A stretch of 64,000 nt of DNA from positions 186,001 through 250,000 of the forward strand of contig QJNS01000076.1 in NCBI GenBank assembly GCA_004154925.1, written 5' to 3'. Under the pieces are notes generated by a model. That model did no database searches, was not told where the DNA came from, and saw nothing but the letters and a program-made list of their open reading frames with translations. The DNA is from Monosporascus cannonballus. Taxonomy: Eukaryota; Ascomycota; Sordariomycetes; Xylariales. The number at the start of each line of letters is the position of its first letter. The stretch's first letter is position 1. Made by a program: the position numbers and the translations under genes. This document shows, piece by piece, positions 11,391 to 23,511 of the stretch.

Positions 11391-12560
11391 TTTTTGATTT
11401 ATTTTGTAAATAACGTTTTTATTTTATTATTTTGTGGATATTCTTAAGAGTTTTCAAAAAAGGGGAAAAAATAAAACCGGCGGAGGTAAGCGGCGAAACG
11501 GTCGGTATAAATATAGCTGATAAAATTTCTAAGTCGGAAAGAATATTATTAAAATGGAATAGAACAAGCTCGGTTTTTGCAAATCCGGATTTAATATTAT
11601 CGGACGTTATAACGGCTGTAAAGGCATCGTAAAACTTAGTAAGAAAATCTTTTTTTCGAGATATAGGTATAATAACGTCATATCAAAATTTTAATATAAA
11701 GCGAATAAGCACGTTTTAAAACGAAAAAATAAGATACGTCGAAAAGTTAAAACCGATAGGAGAAATAGATAGACATATAAAGCGTAATAATGCCGTTATT
11801 CGTATAATAATTTTCGAATTTTATCGAATAGTAATTTTCGTAATTATCAAAAATAAGGAAACGTTTCGATTTTTTCGTACGTATTCAAATATATTTATCG
11901 AAATATTGCATCTATTTTAAACTTAATTCGTTCGTTGTCCCATTATTACAACTTATATCGAACCTTTAATAAGGTAATAAATGGTATTTTTGATATTAGG
12001 AATTGAGGTAATTTCTTTTCGTTAAAATAATAAATAGAAGTAAAGTTTAATTTTGCAAATTAATAATTTAGATAAATGTAATTTATTTTCGATTCTTTTA
12101 TTACGTTCATTTAGCCTTTTTACGTTTTCTAACATTTATAATTATTATATTTATCGCTATAAAAACCCATATTAAAAATCCAGTTTCGTCGAAGTTACAA
12201 ATATCTTTTTTATAATACCGTATTTTGCAATACTAGCCCGAATAAAATCGCATTATTTGCGAAATATTTCTGGATTTTTACATAATACCCTTTAATAATC
12301 GATTTTTCCATTTAAACGCGTTTTAAGTTTTTGCTATTTAACAAAATTCGACGCCTAATTAATTCCGATGTACATTATAACGCGTTAGGCTAGCAGTAAA
12401 TTCGCTATATTTTTAATATGTTAAAGCCGAACAGGAAACGTTCGTATATCTAGGTTAAGAATTTGGTCGATAATGAATTTTTTTCAGTTGGCGTTAATTT
12501 TCGCTATTTAAGAATAATATTGAGTTTAAAAGATTTGCCAGTATATCGTTTATATAAAGT
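11390..12560 (-). pseudogene. Fot1/pogo-type transposase (DD35D), inactivated
   Basis: The minus strand encodes the remains of a DDE transposase of the fungal Fot1/pogo group. An N-terminal ANLLLA-like helix lies at about 12380-12420. It is followed by a SNFVKRQKLKTRL-like segment and the first catalytic block ICNFDETGF with Asp at 12188-12190. The second block is FLIFDNYEN (Asp 11846-11848) and the third LFDV (Asp 11738-11740). The last two Asp codons are separated by exactly 35 codons, the spacing that defines this family. Inactivation is plain: stops from CAG/TGG, a one-base frameshift in an A-run just before NFDET, and the GH of the second block read as NY. The element lies inside LTR element L, so it jumped in later. 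Its outer inverted repeats could not be paired with confidence. Confidence 0.8.
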
Positions 12561-13212
12561 AAAATAAAGGATTTTATATATAAAATTAAGTATCGCATAA
12601 TTAGGTTTGGGTTTTGTTTTTTTAGCTTAAACGGCTAGGTTTATTTTTGCTTTTTTTATAAGCCGTTTTATATTATAAGTATTAAGTAATAAATAATTGA
12701 AGTTAAAAGTTTAAAATGTGCTAAAAGCTATTCGGTAAGCTTGTACATCCGGTGAACTTATGTGATACGTTAGTACTTTAACCGAAAACATTCTTAACTT
12801 TTTAAATAAGTTTAACGTTTTAATTCTTGATTTCTTTTAATTTTTTATATAACTTGGATTTTAAAAACATAATTCTATCGATTATTCTATTTTATTTAAT
12901 TATTTAGGCAGCAGTATTTTTACAGCGGCTATACATTTAGTTCTTTTTATTAAAAAAACTTAATATTTAAATAAATAAATTTAGATGAAATATTAACACG
13001 CATTTTCCAACTTTTTTAAATATATAAAAGTATTTCTTAATGTAATAAAAATAATTTTATACTGTAAAGATTATCTAACACAATATTTAAGTAAATTATT
13101 TTTAAAAAGTTATTAAATGGCCTTCTATTTACGATTGCATATTAGTAAATCGAGATTTTGGACGATACAAAATAAGAAAAACTGGTTTAAAATTCGGATG
13201 ATAGATATTATT
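12560..13212. other. Right flank of the Fot1/pogo remnant up to the L LTR
   Basis: It contains a less AT-rich patch at about 12715-12780 (GTAAGCTTGTACATCCGGTG, then ACTTATGTGATACGTTAG) that could be the right inverted repeat of the Fot1/pogo element. I could not find a convincing partner on the left near 11040-11100. The rest is AT-rich interior of element L next to its 5' LTR. Confidence 0.3.
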
Positions 13213-13422
13213 TATTAAGGATTATATAAAATCTATAAAAGATAATAAAATAATTATACGAAGTAATATGAGTAAAGAAACAAGTTTTTATTTATTATAA
13301 GTAACTAATTATAAAGGATGTACAATTATATAATTATAATTATTCTATTATCTATTTATTTAAAAACCTAAAACGTTTTCTAGTTACTTACAGCTAGATA
13401 TTCGGTTATTATAATCGTGACA
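13213..13422 (-). repeat. LTR of Gypsy element L (5' LTR in minus orientation)
   Basis: 210 bp, matching 2043-2253 as described there. The terminus TATAATCGTGACA shows the unmutated CA end, and TATTAAGG at the start is TGTTAAGG after G to A change. It marks the right boundary of an 11.4-kb span that contains the L interior, a solo LTR, an O-family LTR and the Fot1/pogo transposase. Confidence 0.65.
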
Positions 13423-14092
13423 AGGAGATTTCTAATATATTAAGTCGGTATTTTGATTATTGAAAATAAATACGGTTAAATTAATTATAATCTTTTAATT
13501 TAAATTATTTTATTATTTTTCAACAAATTAAACATTCTTTTTATAAGGATATAATTCTTAAAAATTGTTTCAAGTAATTTTATTAATTGCCTTTATCTTT
13601 AAATGCTTTGTCCATAATGTTTAGGATTGTATTAACATTAATATATTTGACGCAAAACGTTTAATAAATGTTTTAAAATTGTTTTTATTTAAAAGGTATA
13701 TTAAATAAGGTAATGCCTAAGCGAAAAAGAAATATGTTAAGCTTTTTAATTATTAGCAAAATATCTTTACAAATCTAGTTTTAAACGATTTTAGCTATAC
13801 AATATTTCTAACAATATTTGTTAACAATTTTAAAAATAAAATATGATAAAATTTTTAAGCATTTTATAAAAAATAACCGGGAAGAATTACGGAAATTATT
13901 TAAAATTAAAGTTAAATAGGTTAATATTTAAACGTAAATTAACGTAATAATAATAATAGGCTAAATTTTTAAAAAGCTGAAATTGTTTATATTATCGAAG
14001 AAAAGTTTACAATTTAAAACGTATTTAAGGAATTAAATAGTTAATTTACGTTTTCTCGTTAAGTACAGTTAGAACGATAGGTAAAAAATTAT
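13423..14092. other. AT-rich spacer, nothing recognised
   Basis: No motif, repeat partner or coding pattern is visible between the L LTR and the O-family LTR. Confidence 0.4.
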
Positions 14093-14359
14093 TGAATTGG
14101 GATAAGAAGAGTTGGTTCTAATCAGTGCGAATAAACAAGCTATGTTACAATGTAGAAAGAGATTGCCGAGATAAAGAACTTAATCCGACTGTATTAATGG
14201 TGTTGAACTTTAATAATTGAAACTTTGAAAAACATGATAAGTGGTAGTCGTGATAGTTGTGTGTTTTTAAGGGGTTGAACCTATAGCGAAAAAAAACCCC
14301 TTAATTTATATCCGAGGTTTAGGCCTTCTAATCAGCCAAGGCTGATTATGGACGTAACA
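14093..14359 (-). repeat. LTR of family O, copy 2 (inverted)
   Basis: Read on the minus strand it starts TGTTACGTCC after a purine tract (14360-14376). It then follows copy 1 closely, including GGATTAAGTTCTTTATCTC and ATAGCTTGTTTATTCGCACT, and ends near TATCCCAATTCA. Length is 267 bp against 264 bp in copy 1. The two copies face away from each other across the L element and each carries a PPT-like tract, so they come from two separate insertions. Confidence 0.6.
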
Positions 14360-14704
14360 CCCTGCTCTACTTCATTATTATAAAGTTTTATGGTTAATTA
14401 AGAAAAGCAATATAAAGCTTGATTAATAACAGAAAATCATATTTAATATTTTAAATAAATAAATTTAAATTATTTTTAAAGAAATTAAGAAATCGTTTCC
14501 GTTAAAAATTTTTTAAACCATGTAACGAAATATTTCATATTAAAGTAACAGCGTAAAAGATTTATTAATTTTAATTAAAATCATTGTTTTAATATTTTGA
14601 TTATAAGTTTAAAAGAATTTAAAGCTTTGTTTTAAAGTGTATATTAAGAAAATGAATTAAAGGTGAAAATTAATATATTAGGAATTTCTATTACGTTATT
14701 AATA
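14360..14704. other. AT-rich spacer next to the O-family PPT
   Basis: It should hold the 3' interior of the minus-strand O-family element. No coding motif is visible. Confidence 0.3.
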
Positions 14705-15159
14705 CACTTGGAGACCAATTCGATTCGTGCTCTGACCTATTTCTCACCTAAACATACCATTTTCACTTTATTATAAAAAATTACAGAGAAAATAGGAAAA
14801 ATAATAGGCGAATATCTATGCGTAAATTAATATATAAATGATTTATTTTTATTGTTAATTTACATTGTAATTATATTATTTACGAGTAGAAACCAATATT
14901 TTGCGAATAATAATATTTTTCATAATGAGAATTTCAAAGTAGATATTATAATATATAAAGTAATATTTCAATAATGAAGATTTTGGCATTTAATATAAAA
15001 CTTAACATATTATTTAAAATATAGTTAGATTGAGCAATACTATATTTAGATATTGTTTTTACTTAATTTTATTTAACTCTTTTTATTATTACATTCGGTA
15101 TAAAAAGCCTATGTTTTGGTAGGAAATAAGTGGGCGCACGAATCAAATTGACCGATTAG
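14705..15159. mobile_element. Possible MITE with about 40-bp inverted ends
   Basis: The left end carries GACCAATTCGATTCGTGC then TATTTCTCACCTAAACATA. The reverse complement of the right end carries GGTCAATTTGATTCGTGC then TATTTCCTACCAAAACATA. The ends are thus imperfect inverted repeats about 455 bp apart, and the TA dinucleotides at 14703-14704 and 15160-15161 fit a Tc1/mariner-type target site. No transposase motif lies inside. This suggests a non-autonomous element. The exact termini are uncertain because the outermost bases differ. Confidence 0.55.
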
Positions 15160-16690
15160 TATATGATTATAATATAACGCAATTGCGTTTACGTATAAAG
15201 TATTTAAAAAATTATTTTTATTTAATTATGCTAAACAGAATTGATTTATAAGAATTTACTAAATATAGTAATTTATACATTATATGTACGAAAATGATCG
15301 TGTAAAGCATTATTTAATAATAAAAATTAAAAAGAAATTCTCAATTCGTTTTAATGTATTAAATAGAAAATGCGTAACGATAGTTTTGCAAGATTCTTTA
15401 AAGAGAAAGAAATTGTTCACAATATTACATAAAATTAAAACTAAATATTATTATAATCTTTGTCGATTTATATATTTAATATTTGTAAAGTAGCTTTAAA
15501 ATTTATATTATTGATTATTTTCGCTAAAATGTATTATTTTAATTTATTTTTATTTATTGTTAATAGGCCAAATATTTCTTAAATATTAAACATCTTTTTT
15601 ATTTTTAGTATTTTTATATTTAATATTATCAAATAAATAACAAAACTAAGATACTTAGTAGAAGCAACCAATTCTATCAAATATAAAATAAATAAAAGGT
15701 TATTTTTAAAGTATTTAATAAATTAAAAAACTATCTGATTTTATAAAAATGTAATAATAAAAAAGGTATATATATTAACATCTATTTAATAGTTTTATTT
15801 TATAAGATTAAAATTTATTACTACGGTTTAAAATATTATTTAAAAAAGAAGACATTAACAAAAACACTATTTGTATAAAATACAAATAAGTATATAATTA
15901 AATTCTCTTCGAATAGAAGCCTTTTTATACTTAAATAGTTTAGTATTGTTTTATAAAATTTAATAAATAATTTGATATATACCATAATTAATAGAAACCA
16001 AAAAAAGTTATAAATATAATTAAAATATTTTGTGCAATTTTGAAAAACAAATACTTTTTTAATTCTTAATATATAAATATTTAAAATTCATAACGGTAAA
16101 TATATTATTATAAAGAAAACTATAGATTTAAAGTTTAAAGCCTATATTTTTCGTAGGTTGTTAAAAAGAATTTATAAAATATATATAAAAGCTGAATTTC
16201 TCAATTAGTTTAGTCGATTTTATAAAATTATATTCGTTATTTATTTAATAAAATACTTTTAAACAATTTTGAATTAATTAAAAATAAACATAATTAAAAG
16301 TCCTGTTGCTTTTTAAATTATAAATCTTATTTAAAAAGACGTTCTATATCGTTAAAAGTTGTATAAATTGGATATGTATATAATATAAATATGTGAAAAA
16401 TAGAATTAACAAATAATAATATTCATACGATTATAATAAACCGATTTATAATATATTAATTATAATATATTAGAGAGAATACTTCAAGCTAAAATAACTG
16501 TATAAATAATAATAGTTTCATTCAAGAAAATATATAAATAAATTAATAATTAATTTACAAAGGCTGTATAATAATAATAATTTTTTAATTTCTTTTAATT
16601 TAAAATAATAAAAAGTATTTTAGAATTATATAGTATTTTTCTTAAAAGAAGCGTAACAGTATAAATAAAATTGGATAAAATTATAAATTA
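15160..16690. other. AT-rich stretch, nothing recognised
   Basis: The + strand frame at 15284-15493 (69 codons) has only AT-biased amino acids and no motif, so it is not called. No repeat partner was found elsewhere in the window. Confidence 0.35.
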
Positions 16691-17040
16691 CTTCCTTTTT
16701 TCTTAAACCTTATTAAACTCGTCGTTTTTAAGCTGCTTTATCTCGGTTTTATTTACGTTAATTTTTATCCGAGTTTTGAAAAACTTTTATTATCCGAAAC
16801 AACCAGGCGAATTATCGTTTACAATCGTCTAGCTTAATTCGTTTTAAAGTCTGAATTCGAGAACTCTTAAGTACGACGTTATTTTCTCTTTTAAACATTA
16901 TTAGTAATTTTTCTATAAATCCTATTTTTTTATCATAAATTTTTTCAAAATTCAGTTACTGTAATCTTGGTGTATTAAATCGTATTCAAAAATTACTTGC
17001 CGAAATCGATTTTTTTTAAAATATTATCTAAATCGATAAT
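16690..17040 (-). pseudogene. Unidentified coding remnant
   Basis: This island keeps more C and G and reads well on the minus strand: DLIHQDYSN, then KFMIKK, KEKITSYLRVLEFRL, NELSQTIVNDNSPGCFG and KTRIKINVNKTEIKQLKNDE. The only interruptions are TAA/TAG that would be CAA/CAG before RIP. The neighbouring 300 bp on each side are pure AT-rich noise. I do not recognise the protein. It could be a captured host gene fragment or part of an unknown transposon. Confidence 0.35.
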
Positions 17041-18373
17041 ATTTATAATTTTAACTTCGTCAATACTTTTATAAAAATAAAATAGTAAAAATAAGATAAT
17101 TTGTATTAAAATGCTAATGATATAAATAATTTATATTATATATTCTGAATTTTATAGCATAATATTTTAGTTAATAACAACTTCAAAACTGTTAAACGAT
17201 GTAAAATAAATTTTTTAACCACTTTGCTACTTAATATTTCACATTTTTAGCCGTAAAACTGGCGAAAGTTCGAAAAACGTTTTATACGCAGGTAAGATTT
17301 ACCCAAAAATATATTACCTAAAGTTTAATATTTCGGCTTTGTTAAGCCATAAAACTAAGGCATACAAGATATATTATAATTAAAATTTATCAGTGATTAG
17401 GTATCTAGCTTTAAAATAAAATTTTATATAAAATGAAGGTATAAGCTGTTTTACACTTAAAAAAATATAAATTAATTATCGTAGTTGAAAATATTAGATA
17501 TAATATTTATCGTATAAATTATATCGTATAAATATTTCTACACTTTTAGTTCAATGTAAAAAATCTAACTAAAGGCTAAATATATATTACATAATTATAC
17601 AATATAAATCCGAATAACGTTCACGATTTAATTTTATTTACTAAAGATGTCGTTTATTAATATAAATAATATTTTATTAGCATTATTTTGTTATAATTAA
17701 TAATGCTATTAACGATTTAAGCATAATATAATTAAAATATTTATATATATAACATAAAAGTCTTTATTTTTTAGAAATCAAATATGAACGAAAATAAATA
17801 AATATAAAAATAATATTGTTTTAATTATATAAATTATATTTCGATTTAAATAATGTTTTTAAAATAGATATAAATATATAGAAGTTATTACACGATATAA
17901 TTTACCAAATAAATATTATATTTAATATTTCTAAATATATAATTATTAATAAGTCTTTAATCTGATAAATTTTATACTTTTTTATTAGTTTCACAAAGTC
18001 GAAAAGTTGAATATTAAAAGTAAACTGGAAGTAAATTTTAAAGATAAACTTTGAGTATATATAAAAGATTTTAGAAATTTTTATTAATTGTACGATTTGA
18101 TCATTTTACGCTTTTTAAATTATTATTAATCAAAATATTATATTATAAATTTTCAAATATACGATACCGAGCATTTAGAATTTTAAGAAGTTTATAGAAA
18201 ATATTTTATTTATGGTATTATATTTTATAACGTTAACAAAAAAACAAAACTATAAATATTATGTATTTAAATTCTTGTTTCAAAACCATTAATATCGATT
18301 ATTAATTTTCGGATATAATTTGATTTATAAAATAATCGTACTCGAACCTTAAAAAGATTTGTGCTGAAATATA
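17040..18373. other. AT-rich stretch up to the Tc1-like element
   Basis: No readable gene or repeat partner is seen. The minus-strand frame at 18267-18458 crosses the left inverted repeat of the Tc1-like element, so it is not a real gene. Confidence 0.35.
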
Positions 18374-19767
18374 TAGTGGAGGTGCAAAAGTCTCGGTAAA
18401 TCTCTGCACGCTTTACAAAAATACCTATTTTTTCCACTTCAACGCTAATATTTTTCATATTTTAATCATAAGTAAATAACCCAATTTGGGTCCAATTGCT
18501 TTGCAAAAAAAAAATGGTTATCTTATAGAAGAACAAAATGGAAAACCGAAAAAGATTTAAGCGACGGCTTTATCGACATCGCGAGAAAATTCGAAATATT
18601 TCCCATTACCGTCTAGTACGTCTATAATCGTTATAGGCGTTAAAATTCAGCCCAATTTTCGCCACGTTCAGATCGCCTATATAAATTTCGGCCGGTTTAT
18701 AAAAGGTATTTATGGTGATTTATTAATTTTAATCCCGTTATATTTATCGTTAAATTTACCGAATTATATTATTTATATGTCTTTAGATAAACCTTAACAT
18801 GATAATTTCGTTAAAAAATAATATATTAATATATATTTTAATATCCGTCTTTAATTCCGGAATATGCGAAATAAAGGTTTTTTTTAGGTTCTGGAATACC
18901 GTAATAAGCCCTCCGAATAATAACGAAAAGGTTTATTTAATAACGAAACGAACGTAAATCGTAATTACGGTAAACGAGCGTAATAGGCTTTCCGCCGAAA
19001 AAATCTTGAATATATTATTTCTTTTTACCTTAATTATTACGTTAATTATTAACCGTTTTTTTTAAATAAAAAAATTGATTTATTACCCAAATATATAGCG
19101 TCGATACAAAAAAAAACCAGTCAAACGCAAATGCTTTAGGGTGGTATCCGGTATGGAAAACGGAGCTTCCTAGTAGCCCTTAATAAGAACTCCGAGACCG
19201 CCCGGGACAAAATAATCGGCCGCGTTTATCGTAATTACCTTAACGAACACCTTCCCAAATGCCTCAATAACGATTTTATTTTCATATAAAATAACGTTCC
19301 CGTCTATACCGCTCGAATCGTAAAAGAATAACTCTAAAGGCAGGCCGTCGAAATACTGGAATAGTTTCCATATTCGTCCGACTTAAACCTTATCGAAAAT
19401 GTATAAAAGCTACTAAAAGAACATATTTAAAAAAAGAACCGAAGTTTCGGTTATTCGACAATATGTAAAAAGCACTAGATTTACTTATTGCTATTATAAT
19501 TATTATATAAAAGGAATTTACAGAAAATATCTTAAATAACCTAATGAATAATATAATAAGGCGGATCGAAATTATAATTACTACTTAGGGCTAATATACG
19601 AAATATTCGAATAGCTTACCATGAACGTAATTTATGTATTTATAAATAACTAAAATTACTAGCAATTTTATTAAAAACTAATAGAAAAACGTATAAATAA
19701 AGTTATGAAAGTAGTAGTTAGAAAAATGAAGTGTAGAGACTAAACCGAGACTTTTGCACTCCGACTG
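18374..19767 (+). mobile_element. Tc1-like DNA transposon K, full length, inactivated
   Basis: The ends are inverted repeats of about 36 bp. The left end contains GTGCAAAAGTCTCGGT followed by AAATCTCTGCAC. The right end, reverse-complemented, contains GTGCAAAAGTCTCGGT followed by TTAGTCTCTACAC. Both ends abut TA (18372-18373 and 19768-19769), the target site of Tc1/mariner elements. The 1,394-bp length is normal for an autonomous member with a single transposase gene, which is annotated separately. The identical 16-bp core in both ends suggests fewer mutations there than in the interior. Confidence 0.85.
18520..19680 (+). pseudogene. Tc1-like transposase (DD34E), inactivated
   Basis: The + strand carries an N-terminal helix-turn-helix remnant (DGFIDIARKFEI, then YVYNRYRR) at about 18560-18640. 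The catalytic part follows: GGIRYGKRS near 19140, then DFIFI*NNVPVYTARIVKE at about 19270-19330, then FPYSSDLNLIEN near 19360-19400. The second catalytic Asp codon is now AAT (19290-19292), a G to A change. The final Glu is GAA at 19395-19397, exactly 34 codons after it, matching the DD34E spacing of Tc1 elements. Numerous TAA/TAG stops and the lost Asp show that it is dead. It would have cut and pasted the element between the inverted repeats at 18374 and 19767. Confidence 0.8.
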
Positions 19768-19945
19768 TATAAAATTTATAAAAAGGTTACTGGAGAAATT
19801 AGAAAAAGAAATAATATTATATTTGAAAATTTTAGAGTTTATGTTTTAGAACGAATTAGGGTTAAACGATTACAATAATTACTTTATACGATCATTTTAA
19901 ATAGCAAAAACTTTTTAAAACTCGTATTAAAATCGATATAAATAA

Positions 19946-20362
19946 TATAACGGCTAGGAGTTTAACCAACTATTAAATTTAAGTTGTACAAGTTTATGTT
20001 AGCAAAAATATCGTAGAATTTTAAATAATAAATATAGTAACTGGTTACGTTTCGTAATACTAAAGGCGTTTTAAGTAACGAATTATTATTGTAAGATGTT
20101 GTTATTTAAATTATAGAAATGAAGAACGTGTATATTTTTTTCATAATTTAATCTACTTATTTCGGCTTAATACTATTTGTTATATTAATGTCTCTTAAGA
20201 ATTTTTAAACCGTTTTTCAGTTCGATCACTTATGTCTTTTTAGATTAATAAGCCGTATTAAGCCTTTTTAAACCTGTTATATAATTTTAGATTTAGGTTA
20301 GCATTATGGTTTATAAGAGCCTAACTGTTTTTGTAGCAACTAAGCCTTATTAGATTATAATA
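19946..20362 (-). repeat. 3' LTR of chromovirus D
   Basis: 417 bp. It starts TATAACGGCTAGGAG (A-family start TGTGACGGCTAGGCG) and shares AGTAACTGGTTACGTTTCGTAATACTAAAGG with the other family members. It ends at TTATAATA, where A has CGTAACA. Inside it (20363-20400) the minus strand has an A/G-rich PPT equivalent to that of A at 43998-44013. The outer flank is AATAA (19941-19945). The partner 5' LTR lies beyond 64000. Confidence 0.8.
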
Positions 20363-23300
20363 CGATTTTCTTTTTTTTAAAATCTTTGTCCTTAAAATTT
20401 TATTTAATTTGTTTATTAAATTTGATAAATAATATTTTTATATTTATCTTATCCGATCGTATTAAAAAGTCCCGTTCGCGTAAACGTATTAATATTTTCG
20501 TTTTTCTAAAACGTATCGAACGTTTTGATTTTATCATATTATTTGTTTTGAATATTTTCATTATAAACTTGAAAGAAAAACTTATAAAGCTTATTATAAT
20601 TCTGAACGATATGCATATTATATTAGATACGGCACTGTTTGTAATTTCTTTAGTATTTTTAAATTTAAATGTAAACATGTTATCGTTAAAAATGTTTTAA
20701 AATTGAAAAAGCGTGTAACCGAAAAGAAAACACATAAAATTTAATAATATTTAAACGAATTATTTAATCGTTTAAGCAGTTTATAAAAATAAAAAAAACC
20801 TTTTTCGTAATCGTACTATGGAAATATTCGTTAAAGCATTTAAAGCGCTCACGTAATAAAGAAATTTAAGTGTTTAAAAAAGAAATAAAAATAGTTAAAA
20901 GTTACAGTCGTCGCGGTTACGTTAATATTAGCTGCGAATTAAATCGATTAATTCGATATCGAAATTATTAACTATTTATTTGTTAATTAAAAAACCGTTA
21001 CCGTTATTAATAAAAACTTCGTAATAGGTGTTAAATATTTATAAGACTTTTCGCAAGTTTTTAAATACTCTCGAAATCCGAATACCTTTTTTATTTTATT
21101 AAATACTAGATAAATCCGTTTTCTTTTTATATATTAAAACTTTTTCTATTTCGTGCGTAATTTTGTTTTTTGTTTTTGTATTATTTTATTTCGTACATTA
21201 CTTTATTGGTATCGAGTATTAATTTAAGTAAGAAAATATTAAAAATTATATAAAGTTTAATTTTAGATAAAGGCTTTAGTTAGTAATTAGTTTCTAAGAT
21301 TTATTTAATAATTCTATATAGATTAATACAGGTGAAATCAAATTTTTATTATGTTTTTTAGTTAAATATTTTTATAACGAAATAAATAGTTTTTTCCTTT
21401 AAAAAAGTTAATAATTTAATGTTTTTAATTATAATATATACTTATTTAGTTACGTATAAATTTTAATTATCGTGTTATTTTTAATAAAATAATTTAACTT
21501 ATTTCGCCTTTAATATTGTTTTAATATTAATAATTTCATTATATATATATATATATATTTATAAGTATCGAGCGTAAATTAATATTATGTATTAATTAAG
21601 TAATAAATAACCTTTTTTTACTTTATTTATTATTAGTATGATATGTTAAATACTTTTTTAATATTTAGTTTACTTATTCCGTTTAGTTCTTTGTTCAAAG
21701 TTTAAACATGTTAGATAATTTGTAATTTAAATAGATTTATCCTATAAAGCCTTCTCGAAATTTTAAAATAAACGTAATTTTATGGTCGGAAATAATTTTA
21801 TATAATAATCAGTATAAATTGAAAACTATTTTTAAAAAAACACATGTATTATTTCTTCGATATTAATATTTTTAATAAGGTAAAAAATACGATATTTTGT
21901 AAATTTGTCGTCGATTACAAAAATGCTATTATAATATATTTTTATTGCTAGATATTTGGATAAGGAAAATTATATAATAAGATTTATAATAATCGAATTC
22001 TATATTTCTTTTAAAATTAATAATAGTTGTAATTATTTATAAAGCTTATGTCGTTATATTTTAGCCTTATTTTACAAGTTATATTATTATATTATTAGTT
22101 TTATTTTAAAAAATAATAAATACTTTAAAACCGCTTTTATAATTTCTAAATCTCTAGATATTTATGTAATCAATATTTATATATATTACAAATTAAGTAG
22201 GTTTAATATTTTTGAAAACATTATAATGTATTTTTAGTTTCCATTTTAACGCAAATAAATATTATATTTTTAATATATTAATATATTTTATATTATAGAA
22301 CTCGTATCATCATACTTTAATATAAATACAAGTATTTTCTTAGAATTATATCGAAAATGGTATATTTAATATTAATTAATTTCTTTTCAAATTTTAGTTA
22401 TTTACTTAAGCTATCCGTTTCATCGTTTTTTAATATTTTTTATAAATAATAACGAAATCGAAATTTGATATTCTTAAGTATTATAAGTATTATGAGGTAA
22501 ATCCTTAGGGCGTAAGAAAATGGGTAGAATTTTGAAATTTTATATAAATTTTAACTTGAAAATATTTCTTTTAAAGAAATTTAACTATTTCTGGAAAGCT
22601 ATAATAATAACTATAAACTTCTTATTTAAACTAACGTAATTACAATAGTTTTTATTAATTTATAGGAAAAGAATATAATAAAATATCATTTATATTAGTT
22701 TTTTCGTTATTATCGTATTGTGTATATAAACTAAAATATCGGTTCTTAATTTTATAAAGCATATCAAATCTCATACAATTAATATGAATTCGTTAATAAT
22801 TGTATATTTAACTTTTTATAATGTCTTTTTTATTTATAACATTTATTTAATTTTTTTAAAAATTATTTTAAGTAAAGGTATAATAATTTAATTAAACATT
22901 TAGATAAATCTCTTATAAAAAAGAATAAATCAAAGAAACTTTATACCTTTTTAATTATAATTAACGTTTATTATTTTTTAATTATAACGATATTTTAAAC
23001 ATTTACTTTATTATATTTTTTTAATAATACTATATTTTAGATATTCAATTTTTGTATTTATAAAACTGACTTTTTTACGTTAATTAATAATTTGCCGTTC
23101 AATAAAACTTAAAACGTTTTATAAATATATTATATATATATGTTTTTCGTTGTGTAACAAATAAATATATTATCAAAATAATATAAAATTAAAATATTTA
23201 GTTACTTTTTACTGTATTTTTTTAAAAAAAAACTTTGAATAAATTTATAATTATTTTTAAAAATAAATATAATGAATTATTAAATCTCGTAAAATCGGTT

Positions 23301-23511
23301 GTTTATTTTAACAATTAAAAGTAATAATATGCGATTTTTAATTATAATATTGTTTAATTATTGGTAATTAATTGTATATCGCAATTTGCTATTTTTTTAA
23401 ATATGAAATGTATAAAATACTTTATCGATAATTTCAAAAATCGAATTTATTTTTTTTGTCACCGATTTTCTAAATAGTTTTTAAAAACACATAATTCGTC
23501 TTTATTAAAAT
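20363..23511 (-). pseudogene. Chromovirus D interior, 3' half of pol (segment 1 of 3)
   Basis: It is colinear with 43998-47303 of element A. For example 23330-23511 parallels 47110-47300, including TTTTTAATTATAATATT and ATTAAAATTGT. It would encode the chromodomain end, integrase, RNase H and part of reverse transcriptase on the minus strand, but this copy is so mutated that few residues are readable. A degraded chromodomain-like stretch lies at about 21040-21160. The gene is cut at 23511 by element J (TSD AAAAT) and resumes at 40948. Frames at 20386-20700 (both strands) are AT-rich shadows. A (TA)n run lies at 21541-21558. Confidence 0.75.
23507..23511. repeat. Left TSD of element J (AAAAT)
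   Basis: AAAAT at 23507-23511 is repeated at 40948-40952, immediately outside the two 149-bp LTRs. Joining D across it restores a sequence colinear with element A (ATTAAAATTGTAAATAAGG at about 47292). Confidence 0.85.

Noticed and set aside
2043..13422. Ty1/Copia assignment for element L
   Set aside because: A protease-like DVAIIGYDFL lies only about 300 bp before the reverse transcriptase fingers, leaving no room for integrase between them, so Gypsy order applies.
15284..15493. 69-codon + strand frame
   Set aside because: Composition is that of AT-rich chance sequence and no homologous stretch occurs elsewhere in the window.
20386..20700. 104-codon + strand frame (and its 92-codon minus-strand partner)
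   Set aside because: Both consist of Ile/Leu/Phe/Lys-rich sequence, overlap each other, and lie where element D should encode its integrase end. They are chance frames in AT-rich DNA.
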